This document shows positions 13,201 to 25,200 of a stretch of DNA of 64,000 nt, piece after piece. Source of the stretch: Siphonodentalium dalli (taxonomy: Eukaryota; Mollusca; Scaphopoda; Gadilida; Siphonodentaliidae); the NCBI GenBank assembly GCA_032622095.1, contig CP136061.1, forward strand, positions 60,533,301 through 60,597,300. The letters run 5' to 3'. Each line of letters starts with the position of its first letter. The stretch's first letter is position 1. The notes beneath the pieces were generated by a model, which saw only the letters and a program-made list of their open reading frames with translations, ran no database searches and was not told where the DNA came from. The position numbers and the translations under genes were made by a program.

Positions 13201-16200
13201 ACGATCTAATATCGATAATATATAGAAAAATTGGTAATTTGAGTCGAAGATTAATTCTGTAAATGCAGAATGTCTTAAACTGAAAGTTAATAATTTGATT
13301 TAAATTTAATTTATGGCTCGAGCCATAAATTATAATACGAATTTCTGTATACCAGACAATCATAATCAAATTAATTGACGAAAAGTGCATTGGGCAACGC
13401 CTGGAACACACGATCGTGTAAAAATATTGATACGGGGTGTAAACTCAAGCCACTCACTGACTAGTGACTATACAATAACTTAAATGAGTATATGCATGGG
13501 ACTAGTATGCATATAATATAACATTTATTTGATACATTTGCTTTAGAACTGTACAAAATTACTCGACGACGATAGTTCTATTTTCGATTCCGGCTAATCT
13601 GCTATCCGTAACATTACTTCGTTCTCAATAGAATTTCAAATAATGGAAATGGAACAACAACATTTGAGTACAGTATCCCTTTAAGTCTGCGGGTAATATA
13701 CGTATGATGACAATGGTAGAGGAAAGTGTTAAAGATGGTTTATCTCTTCCCAGTACGTTCTATATATATTCTAGTGTATAAAATAATAGATATGAATCGA
13801 GGACACCCAGTAAGTTTTATATCTATTCTAGTGTATAATATAATAGATATGAATCGAGGACACCCAGTAAGTTTTATATATATTCTAGTGTATAAAATAT
13901 TAGATATGAATCTAGGACACCCAGTAAGTTTTATATATATTCTAGTGTATAAAATAATATATATGAATCGAGGACACCCAGTAAGTTTTATATATATTCT
14001 AGTGTATAAAATAATATATATGAATCGAGGACACCCAGTAAGTTTTATATATATTCTAGTGTATAAAATATTAGATATGAATCTAGGACACCCAGTAAGT
14101 TTTATATATAGTCTAGTGTATAAAATAATAGATATGAACCGAGGACACCAGTAAGTTTTATATATATTCTAGTGTATAAAATAATATATATGAATCGAGG
14201 ACACCCAGTAAGTTTTATATATATTCTAGTGTATAAAATATTAGATATGAATCTAGGACACCCAGTAAGTTTTATATATATTCTAGTGTATAAAATAATA
14301 TATATGAATCGAGGACACCCAGTAAGTTTTATATATATTCTAGTGTATAAAATATTAGATATGAATCTAGGACACCCAGTAAGTGTTATATATAGTCTAG
14401 TGTATAAAATAATAGATATGAACCGATGACACCCAGTAAGTTTTATATATATTCTAGTGTATAAAATAATATATATGAATCGAGGACACCCAGTAAGTTT
14501 TATATATATTCTAGTGTATAAAATAATAGATATGAATCGAGGACACCCAGTAAGTTTTATATATATTCTAGTGTATAAAATAATAGATATGAATCGAGGA
14601 CACCCAGCAAGTTTTATATATATTCTAGTGTATAAAATAATAGATATGAATCGAGGACACCCAGTAAGTTTTATATATATTCTAGTGTATAAAATAATAG
14701 ATATGAATCGAGGACACCCAGTGAGTTTTATATATATTCTAGTGTATAAAATAATAGATATGCATCGAGGACATCAGTAAGTTTTATATAGATTCCGGGG
14801 CATAAAATAATAGATATGAATCGAGGACACCCAGTGAGTTTTATATATATTCTAGTGTATAAAATAATAGATATGCATCGAGGACATCCAGTAAGTTTTA
14901 TATAGATTCCGGAGCATAACATAATAGATATTATTATCCATCCCTCAACTAACACTATTTCTGATTGGGCAAAAGCCGCCACGTGATAATCCTGGAAAAA
15001 GTCATATTGGACTTCCGAATGTCATATTGGACTCCCAAGTGTGCAATATGACTTTTTTATCGGGACTCTGTGACGTCACGAATTAACTATTGCGAAATTA
15101 ATTGGTGAAATTTTGATGTGCGCACAACACTGGCGCATTTTTTTCATTTCCGTGTTTACTGTTCCAAATCCAGCTTTCTGATGATCAAATACAGGCTTTA
15201 ATCGAGAATTAAGTGCCGACAAAATTAATACCAAAAGTAACCACTAAAGTTTTATTCCCAAAATTTGGATAAACATACAGATGGATAATAAAAATGTCAT
15301 TATAAAATGTTGTGTACAGTATGAGTTTTTCTTGTACTCGTCCAGGTTGTGGTGAAAAGTCATATTAGACTCGACACTGCGTGTCTCGTCCAATATGACT
15401 GTTTACCACAACCTGGACCCGTACAAGAAAAACACATAGTGTACACAACATTGTATAATAACTTTATATGAATCGAGGACCCCCAGTAAGTTTTATATAG
15501 ATTCCGGGGCATAACATAATATAAAGGTATTATACAATGTTGTGTGCAGTATATGTTTTACTTGTACGAGTCCAGGTTGTGGTGAAAAGTCATATTGGAC
15601 GAGACACACCAGTGTCGAGTCCAATATTACTTTCACCACAACCTGGACGAGTACAAGAAAAACTCATACTGTACACAACATTGTATAATGACATTTTTAT
15701 TATCCATCTGTATGTTTAACCAAAATTGGGAATAAAACTTGTCGGCACTTAATTCTCTATAAAAGCCTGTATATTGATCACCAGAAAGCATGATTTGGAA
15801 AAGTAAACACGGAAGTGAGAAAAAAAAACTCACTGCGGAAGTGACACGTCTGCTAAAATCCATCAGTGTTGCGCGCGCATCACAATTTCACCGATTCATT
15901 ACGCAATAGAGTTAATTCGTGACGTCCCGGGGTCCCAATAATATAAAGTTATTATACAATGTTGTGTACAGTATGTGTTTTTCTTGTACGAGTCCAGGTT
16001 GTGGTGAAAAGTCATATTGGACGAGACACGCAGTGTCGAGTCCAATATGACTTTTCACCACAACCTGGACGAGTACAAGAAAAACTCATACTGTACACAA
16101 CATTGTATAATGACATTTTTATTATCCATCTGTATATTTATCCAAATTTTGGGAATAAAACTTTAGTAGTTACTTTTGGTATTTGTCGGCACTTAATTCT

Positions 16201-19200
16201 CTATTAAAGCCTGTATTGAACATCAGAAAGCATAATTTGGAACAGTAAACACGGAAATGAAAAACAAAACTCAATGCGAAGTGAAACATCTACTAATCCA
16301 CCAGTGTTGCGCGAGCATCACAATTTCACCGATTCATTTCGCAAAAGTTAATTCGTGACGTCACAGAGTCCCGATAAAAAGTCATATTGCACACTTGGGA
16401 GTCCAATATGACATTCGGGAGTCCAATATGACTTTTTCCAGGACTATCACGTGGCAGCTTTTGCCCAATCGGAAATGGTGTTAGTTAAGGGGTGGATAAT
16501 AAAAAGTGATATTGTACAGTCGGGAGTCCAATATGACTTTCGGGAGTTCCAATATGACTTTTTCCAGAACTATCACGTGGCGGCTTTTGCCCAATCGGAA
16601 ATGGTGTTAGTTAAGGGATGGATAATAATATATATGAATCGAGGACACCCAGTAAGTTTTATATAGATTCCGGGTCATAAAATAATAGATATGAATCGAG
16701 GACACCCAGTAAGTTTTATATAGATACCGGGTCATAAAATAATAGATATGAACCGAGGACACCCAGCAAGTTTTATATAGATTCCGGGTCATAAAATAAT
16801 AGATATGAATCGAGGACACACAGTAAGTTTAATATATATTCCGGGTCATCAAATAATAGATATGAACCGAGAACACCCAGTAAGTTTTATATAGATTCCG
16901 GGTCATAAAATAATAGATATGAACCGAAGACACCCATTATGTTTTATATATATTCCGGGTCATAAAATAATAGATATGAACCGAGGATACCCAGTAAGTT
17001 TTATATAGATTCCGGGGTACAAAATAATAGATAAGAACCGAGGATACCCAGTAAGTTTTATATAGATTCCAGGGTATAAAATACTAGATATGAACCGAGG
17101 ACACCCAGTAAGTTTTATATAGATTCCAGGGTATAACATAATAGATATGAACCAAGGACACCCAGTAAGTTTTATATAGATTCCGGGCCATAAAGCAATA
17201 TATATGAATCGAGGACACCCAGTAAGTTTTATATAGATTCCGGGTCATAAAATAATAGATATGAACCGAGGACACCCAGTAAGTTTTATATATATTCCGG
17301 GCCATAAAACAATAGATAAGAACCGATGACACCCAGTAAGTTTTATATAGATTCCAGGGTATAAGATAATAGATATGAACCGAGGACACCCAGTAAGTTT
17401 TATATAGATTCCAGGGTATAAAATAATAGATATGAACCGAGGACACCCAGTAAGTTTTATATAGATTCCAGGGTATAAAATAATAGATATGAATCGAGGA
17501 CACCCAGTACGTGTTATATAGATTCCGGGTAATACAATAATAGATATGAATCGAGGACACCCAGTAAGTTTTATATAGATTCCGGGTCATAAACTAATAG
17601 ATATGAACAGAGGACACCCAGTAAGTTTTATATAGATTTCGGGGCAGAACATAATAGATATGAACAGAGGACACCCAATAAGTTTTATATATATTTCGGG
17701 GCAGAACATAATAGATATGAACAGAGGACACCCAGTAAGTTTTATATAGATTTCGGGGCGGATCATAATAGATATGAACCGAGGACACCCAGTAAGTTTT
17801 ATATAGATTTCGGGGCAGAACATAATATATATGAACAGAGGACACCTGTCCGGAAAAGTTTCTAAAGTTAATGTAAATTTTATTTAGAATTTCTTATCAC
17901 ATTCACATCCTAACAAACATTATAACAAAATTCAGTGCAAAAACGTTCCTAGCATACCAAACTCGAATACCAAGAAGAGGAACTCTATCTTGTTAGCAGC
18001 CTTAATCACGGCAAACTGTGTTTCAGTTAAATATTTTACCACGATCTTATGATCGAAATAAACCACTGTATTTGCAGACAAATAAAATACCCAATCTTCA
18101 GTGTTATCTGTATATCATTCACAAAATCGCTATTTGTAGTCTTAAAATCAGGATCTATAAAAATTGTATTGTTCCCGGAAGAGATAGAGCATCTTTAACT
18201 TCTCATGAAAACAGTTTATAACCATGACAAAAATTGCTGATCAACCCACGTAATGCGAAGAAATGTCACATTTATTTATGTGATATTTTTGTAGGTTAGA
18301 ATTCTCCTGTATTATTCTGAGAAACTGAACTGTCCATATCCATTTCAAAATTGTCTAGATCAAGCCAGAATGAATTGTAACTGACAAAACACTTTAAATA
18401 TTGAATAAAAATTTAAGTAAGAAAATACACATGCCGGAAGTGTTCAGACATAGCGTAGCGAGGGGACTGAACTCTATTTTGCCGCTTGTGATCAACCTTC
18501 ACTGGCTAACTTCTATCTACGAACATGTGACGCCATGAAGGATACGAGGTCGCATGGATACAGTCATGATCATAATTATGTCCATCTCAACTCCCCCCTC
18601 GTGATAGGAACCTATGGGAAATACAACCGATATATCCACCAAGTGAAGTATCATATTGACGGGGAAATCAAGGCTTTCCAATTATTTTAAGTACTCTGCA
18701 GGCAGTTATAGGTCATTTGTCTCATTCAAGGCCCTGTGGGAATCCTGTACTATCTGCTCAACTTTAATATGTGTTCAGTCAAAATTTGGGATTATTGGTT
18801 TGACACCATGACATCACAACAGTCATAGATAATCCTCTTCTAAGAATGACTATAAATAGTACCTTCAATGCCGGGAAGAATTCGTAGGTATCATCAGGAA
18901 GCGTGGATAGGACTATCCGTGCATAATTGGGTAAGATCTTCGGCAGCCAGTTCAGTAGGCATACACCACCCAGAGGTTCAAATTGATCCAGCGAATCCAG
19001 GAAGATAACTAATGGCTTGAGCTTCTCGGCTAGAGTGATTGCTTTGAAAAATCTTTTTACCAGCTCTTCCTCATTCTGTCAATTTATAGAAGACTCCAAA
19101 ATGCAGTATTCACATAATATAACAACTAAAGGAAGTGAACCTACATATACCATTAGAGGTGTGCTCACAATGTAACACTCATAACAAGTAAACTTCAACC

Positions 19201-22200
19201 CCGAATAAAAACACAAACTGAAAATTTAACCCTTTACCCAACAGAAGGGCCCTGTGCCAATACATTCTCTTATATATGCGAGTCGACCATAGGTCGCCTC
19301 GCATATATAAGAGAATGCATTGGCTTAACACATTAAAAATTATAAAATTGTTAAAGAATGTAAGAAAAAATGGTAAAAAGTGTTAAAAAAAGATTTTTTT
19401 TAGGCCAATGCATTCTCTTATATATGCGAGGCGACCTATGGTCATTGGCACATGCATTGGCACATGGCATAACCGTAACTATCACAATGTGGTCAAGGAG
19501 CCGGTTCCAATGATATCCATATTTGTATGGTTCTATTGAGACAGACCGAAGATATTTTAGGCTGTTGAAGCTTTATTTGGCCGGTTTTGGCCATTTTGTT
19601 GGGTAAAGGGTTAATGTATATATTTAGCAGATATATTTCCTTCCAGTCTCAAAGCTGGAGATGCACAGGATTGCATGTTGACTGATCTTGTGCTGAGTTC
19701 AGGAACTATATGGTCATATGCATATTTTAAGTTCCAGTTGTAAGGATGAAGCTTAAATGTTTATGTGTGAAACTATATTGCCATGGAGGTAGATGGGAGA
19801 AGCTTAAAAGTCCATGGTGGTTTATGGGCGATGCTTAAATGTCCATGTCGGTTTATGGGCAAAGCTTAAATGCCCATTGTGGTTAATGGATGAAGCTTAA
19901 ATGCACATGGTGGTTTCTGTGTGAAGCTTAATTGTCCATGTTGGTTTACTGGCTAAGCTTAACTGTCCATGGTGGTTTATGGGCGAATGTTAAGGTCCAT
20001 GTTGGTTTATGGGTGAAGCTTAATTGTCCATGGCGGTTTATGGGCGAAGCTTAAATGTCCATGGTGGTTTATGGGCGAAGCGTAAACGTTCATGGTGGTT
20101 TATGTGCAAAAATTAAAGGACCATGGTGGTTTATGTGTAAATCGTAAATGTCCATGCTGGTTTATGGGCGAAGCTTAAATGTCCATGCTGGTTTATGGGC
20201 GAAACTTAAATGTCCATGGTGGTTTATGGATGAAGTTTAAATGTCCATTGTGGTTTATGGGCAAATCTTAAATGCACATGGTGTTTTCTGCGTGCAGTTT
20301 AAATGTCCACGTTGGTTTATGGGCGAAGCTTGAATGCCCATTGTGGTTTATGGGCAAATCTTAAATGCACATGGTGTTTTTCTGTGTGCAGTTTAAATGT
20401 CCATGTTGGTTTATGGATGAAGCTTAGATGTCCATGGTGGTTTATGTGTGAAGCTTAAATGTCCATGGGGGTTTCTGTGTGTAGCATGAATGTCCATGTT
20501 GGTATGTGTGTGAAGGTTGAATGCCCATTATGGTTTATGTGTGAAGCTTAAATGTTCATGTTGGTTTTGGGTGAAGCTTAAATGTTCATGTTGGTTTTGG
20601 GTGAAGCTTAAATGTTCATGTTGGTTTATGGGTGAAGCTTAAATGCCCATGTTTGTCTACCTGTATGCGTGAAGGTTGAATGCCCATTGTGGCTTATGGG
20701 CGAAGCTTAAATGTTCATGTTGGTTTATGCGCAAAGCTCAATTGTCCATGTTCGTTTATGCGCGAAGCTTAATTGTCCACTGTGGTTTATGTGTGAAGCT
20801 TAAATGCCCATGGTAGTTTATGGATGCTTAAATGTCCATGGTGGTTTATGTGCGGAGATTAAATGCGCATTGTGGGTTTTGTATACAGCTTAAATGTCCA
20901 TGATGATTTAAACCTCAAACTATAACTAGTCATATAATATATTGCCGTAGAGTTTTCTTCATAATGGAACAATAAAGAGCGTTAAATTTTAATAATTTCT
21001 TAATATGATAAAACTAAAGAGTGTTTTTCTCAATTCTCTACTAAAAATTAAAAACCAGCTGTTCAATTTCTATGACTTTATTATTAATAAGTTTTTTTTC
21101 AGTGTTTATAAAACTATTATATCGGTATATGATGTATTTTTCTACAATATATTGTCCTTTTTTCCAAAAACCATATACACATAAATTTAGAGGTTGAAAT
21201 GAGCCATATTAGTTTACAAAGAAACTCTAAAACTTAGATTTTTATTTAATTTTGGACGTTATATAACTACCTACTGTGGGTGTTGATTCTGGAGATAACT
21301 CGGGTGTGTAGCACAGCTCTATCTGCTCAATTACACTCCCTAACAATGAGATCAATGATGAGCTGTCTGGTGTTGTCCCAATAAATCTGTAATAAAAATA
21401 TTTAGGTATACGATATGTTTGACCTGCACCCAAACTCTGACAAGGTGTTGAATGTTTATTTTTGTTGATGGCGACGTTACACCCCATGGGAGACACACAC
21501 ATACAAGAGAATGGATTGGTATTGGGTTTTCGCAAAATTTCCGGAAGTTCCAGTCATGGAAGGGTTAAGTTAAATATTTTGCCCTACATCTTATGGCATT
21601 TTGAAGTGGAAGGTTGGATTACATAGTTCTATCAAATAAATGAAAACATAATAATCATGACGTTTCAGCTTCACGTGTGCGTGATTCGTCAATATTTTCA
21701 AATACTGCAACATGCATATTGTCAATTGACTTTTGTGCATTAAGAATATCCAGGAAGCTAATATATCCAAATATAAGGAAAATAATGGAGGATGGATAAT
21801 AAAGTGAATCGAATAATTATGTAGTGAATCAATTTGTGAATCGAAACGTGAAAAGTGAACAATGATGGATCAAAATGTTTTTTTTTAGATATGTTTATTC
21901 GTCCTTTGAAATGTGACACGATTTTACACACCACCCTTCCAGAACCCACGTGGCAGGGTTTGGGGGGTTCTATATTTCTGAAAGTAAAATAACATTATTA
22001 GCCTATTAGTTCTTGATGTATTTATAGTTCAATGTTTTGTTCAATGATTATGGTTTGTTCTGATCTCATATATGGATGCGGTGCCACTGGTGAAATTGAT
22101 ATATCTACAATTTGCAGGATCATGTACGTCTATCTGGTAAATACTATGGATTGTTTGTATAGTTTGTGACATATTTCAAGGAAGGAACTGTGATGCAATT

Positions 22201-25200
22201 TAGATTCGAAGGGGTTGAACTGAAAGAAATTTTAGTTGGCAGAGTGTGTGGGGATCGAACTGTTGATGAATCGTTACATAATTTAAAATTGATTGCCAAA
22301 TATACCTGAGAACGACGACTCCCTTTCCGTGGAACCAATCCCAGGCCGACCGAGCAGCAGACGCCATTATTGACGTCTTCCCACATCCTGATTGACCATG
22401 GACGACCAGAGGTTCATTACTGCTTTCGTTCATAACATAATCTTTTATTCTCTGAAAGAGAAACATGAGGCCACACAACTTTATAGTAATCTTGGGACCA
22501 TTAGCTTTGAACACTTGGAAACGTTTGATCGCATGGATCATGCTGTCATAGGCACAATTGGCCAATTTTGTTTTGAAAATGGCAAAAAAAATGTATTTGG
22601 CCAAACTCACGGCAGCGCATTATCAAACAATGTAATAAAAAAGTAATGAGGTTTAAAATCAATGAATCATTTGTCCATCATAAGACTGTATAGTAGATGG
22701 TGGGTAGTTGTATATTGTCAAGTACCAATTGTGGGATTAAATGAGTCGAGACACGGTATTCGAAGCTATGGACATAATTATATAAAATGTTATAAATAAA
22801 ACAGAAATATTCATTAATTATGAGACCAAAATGAGGATTGAATATTGCCACATACAATTTTGCACATACAAATATATATGCTTCAGCCTTTACTGTTCCA
22901 GTGATGTGGGAGGTTCCTGACAAAACAGTGTGCTTATTTATTTGGCCCCAACTATTAAGATTCAACCCAAATGTTCCTTAGCAGCTTAATACTAAACTAG
23001 AGGTGTGACTTTTTGAACGGGTATAAGGATATCTCCATATAAGGATAATTAAAGCCCAACATTTATCAATTTTAACTCATCAATATATTAAAACACTGAA
23101 AAAGAACAATATCTGGCTTTAAAACCTGCACTACTTGAGTACGCTTAAACTCAACAATACTAATTATGTACCGTGATTATATCCTTTCTGCCATGGAATG
23201 ATTCACACTTAGTCTGGCAGAAGGAGGTATGTTGAACAATCTCAAGAAAGAATTCGTTATATGTTCTATCATTCTTCTTCTTTATACCATCATCAATCAT
23301 CATTTTCATCTTTTCTTCGAAATCGCTGCACAATTTGTTGATATACTGCTGATGTTCCTTTTGTTCTGCGGGGTTGACCCCTGAAATGATCAAGTGTACC
23401 CAAATAAAAAATCAAATAGGTTTCAAATTCAAGTCAATTTCTCTACCGAGTGACAATTTTCTTTTTCAAGGTCTTCAGTTATGAGTTTGGACTATACATT
23501 AAAAGATGATTGTTTGCCCATTTGCGACATTAACAAAAAATGGGCCTCCTGAAATATGTTTCCAACTTCAATATCGGAATACTTTTGATCCGTCATTAGT
23601 TGATACGAACTCCGCGTTTTTGCCACACTCGTTAAAATTATAGCCTCCTGTTTGCTTCAAAGTGTTCAGTCAGGTGATGAAGGTGCTATAATATGTGTCT
23701 AAAATGGAATCCTGCCACCTCTAACAGAAATCCTGACTGTAACAAGAGGTTGCACTTCGGGTGCTGCCATAAATGAGAAAATGCGAACATCACCAACACT
23801 TCACTCAAAGATAAATTTCATTTGAGATCCACCCATGGTTGTGATTACTCACGTTGACGGACAAAAACCAATGTGGGGACGACGAAAACTTTGTATAAAG
23901 TATGGCAGGTTTCAAATTTTGATCAATACATTTCAACCAGGAAAATTGTCAAATATATTTTACCGAAAATTAATAACTATTAGTATGACAGGAATATGTC
24001 AAATATATTACCATTATTTTCAGTCCAATGAATATCATACGATATAATCCTATCCCTCGGTAGCTTCTTAGCAAGTTTCTTTTCCTTGACGTCATTGAGG
24101 AGAGTTTGTGCTTCTTCTACGATCTCTCTTTTAGCTGAATCTGTAGAAGAAGACAAAGATATCGAAACCGGACACAAGTTAATATAGCTGATCTATCTCT
24201 TCTCGGCACCACCGCCGACAACAACACACTTTCTATTAAATTCAACCTGAAGGAACCTTGTTACATCTTTCTCTCATTTGCCATTACTGTTCATATAATT
24301 CTCCACAACACCAAAAACATGAAGATGGTATTGACAGACATGCCTATGTATCCCATGTGCGTCTGGGTTTCAAATATCGACTTGGCTGTTGTCTGGATCC
24401 GGTGCCATGGCTGTCATGTTGAATATTTGCACAAATGAGCAGTTTGAAAAGTGAAGAGTGATGAACTATAAAATAATATTCATATTTATCAAGCATTCTT
24501 TGATAAAATTACTGAGAACCAATTGTTTACAAATGGTAGAGTAACTTGCCTAACATTGCTGGTTGGGAGGTGACAGTTTAGCGTTAATATTTACAGACAG
24601 TGGTGTGCTGTGAATCTCTTGACAAAAGAACTGTGTATTCCTCAATCTGGGTATACTCTGTAGCCCAGAATCTAGGTCACAAATCAGGGGATAATTTGTC
24701 ATGGGTCAGCATCTGCTGACCATAATCCCTGCTGGCGTGAGTGAACACTAACTTGACCCATCAAATTCAGCTTCCAAACATCATTACTGAGCAATGTAAT
24801 CTACCATTTGTAAACAACTGCTTCCAAGCCAAAAATGAAAAGAACACTCAAGAAACGTGAGTATATTTTTATTGTTCATCATTCTTCACAGTACACATAC
24901 CCATATTTTGTTCGTAGATATGGATTTTGTGGTTGTTGAATTTGGATATGAAAAAATATATTTTAAAAACTTCTATAAATTTCACATTTTGTATTTCTAC
25001 CATAACCCACAATGAATTATACTCTTAAAATGTTGCATCAATGGGTTTGGTTGCTTTGCTTACTAATAAAGTGAACATAATCCTTTATTTAGACTCCATA
25101 AAAATATTCCTAGGGCCATAATCTCCTGTTGGATAGACTACATATATCTGACTCAAAACTATTGTTTTTTTTTTATACCGGTACATAAAGTTTGGGGAAG

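Larger units (their letters stand above)
14930..16630. mobile_element. Composite foldback element inserted in the minisatellite
   Basis: The insert splits the 57-bp array. Its outer ends are inverted repeats of about 90 bp: TTATTATCCATCCCTCAACT at left and GGGATGGATAATAA at right, with GGGCAAAAGCCGCCACGTGA and repeated CATATTGGACTCCC blocks. Inside are three copies of a module of about 430 bp (15058-15470 reversed; 15525-15940 and 15945-16376 forward), each carrying a 160-bp near-perfect palindrome and a TGACGTCAC end. One 57-bp array unit is trapped at 15465-15530, so at least two insertions occurred. No transposase frame. A second cluster is at 44868-46015. Confidence 0.85.

Noticed and set aside
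13726-14780. Long plus-strand reading frames with 19-residue periodic peptides
   Set aside because: They arise from the 57-bp minisatellite, occur on both strands, and are interrupted wherever a unit has a one-base indel.
17084-17845. Minus-strand periodic frames (KTYWVSSVHIYY repeats)
   Set aside because: Same 57-bp array read on the other strand; no start context or flanking coding sequence.
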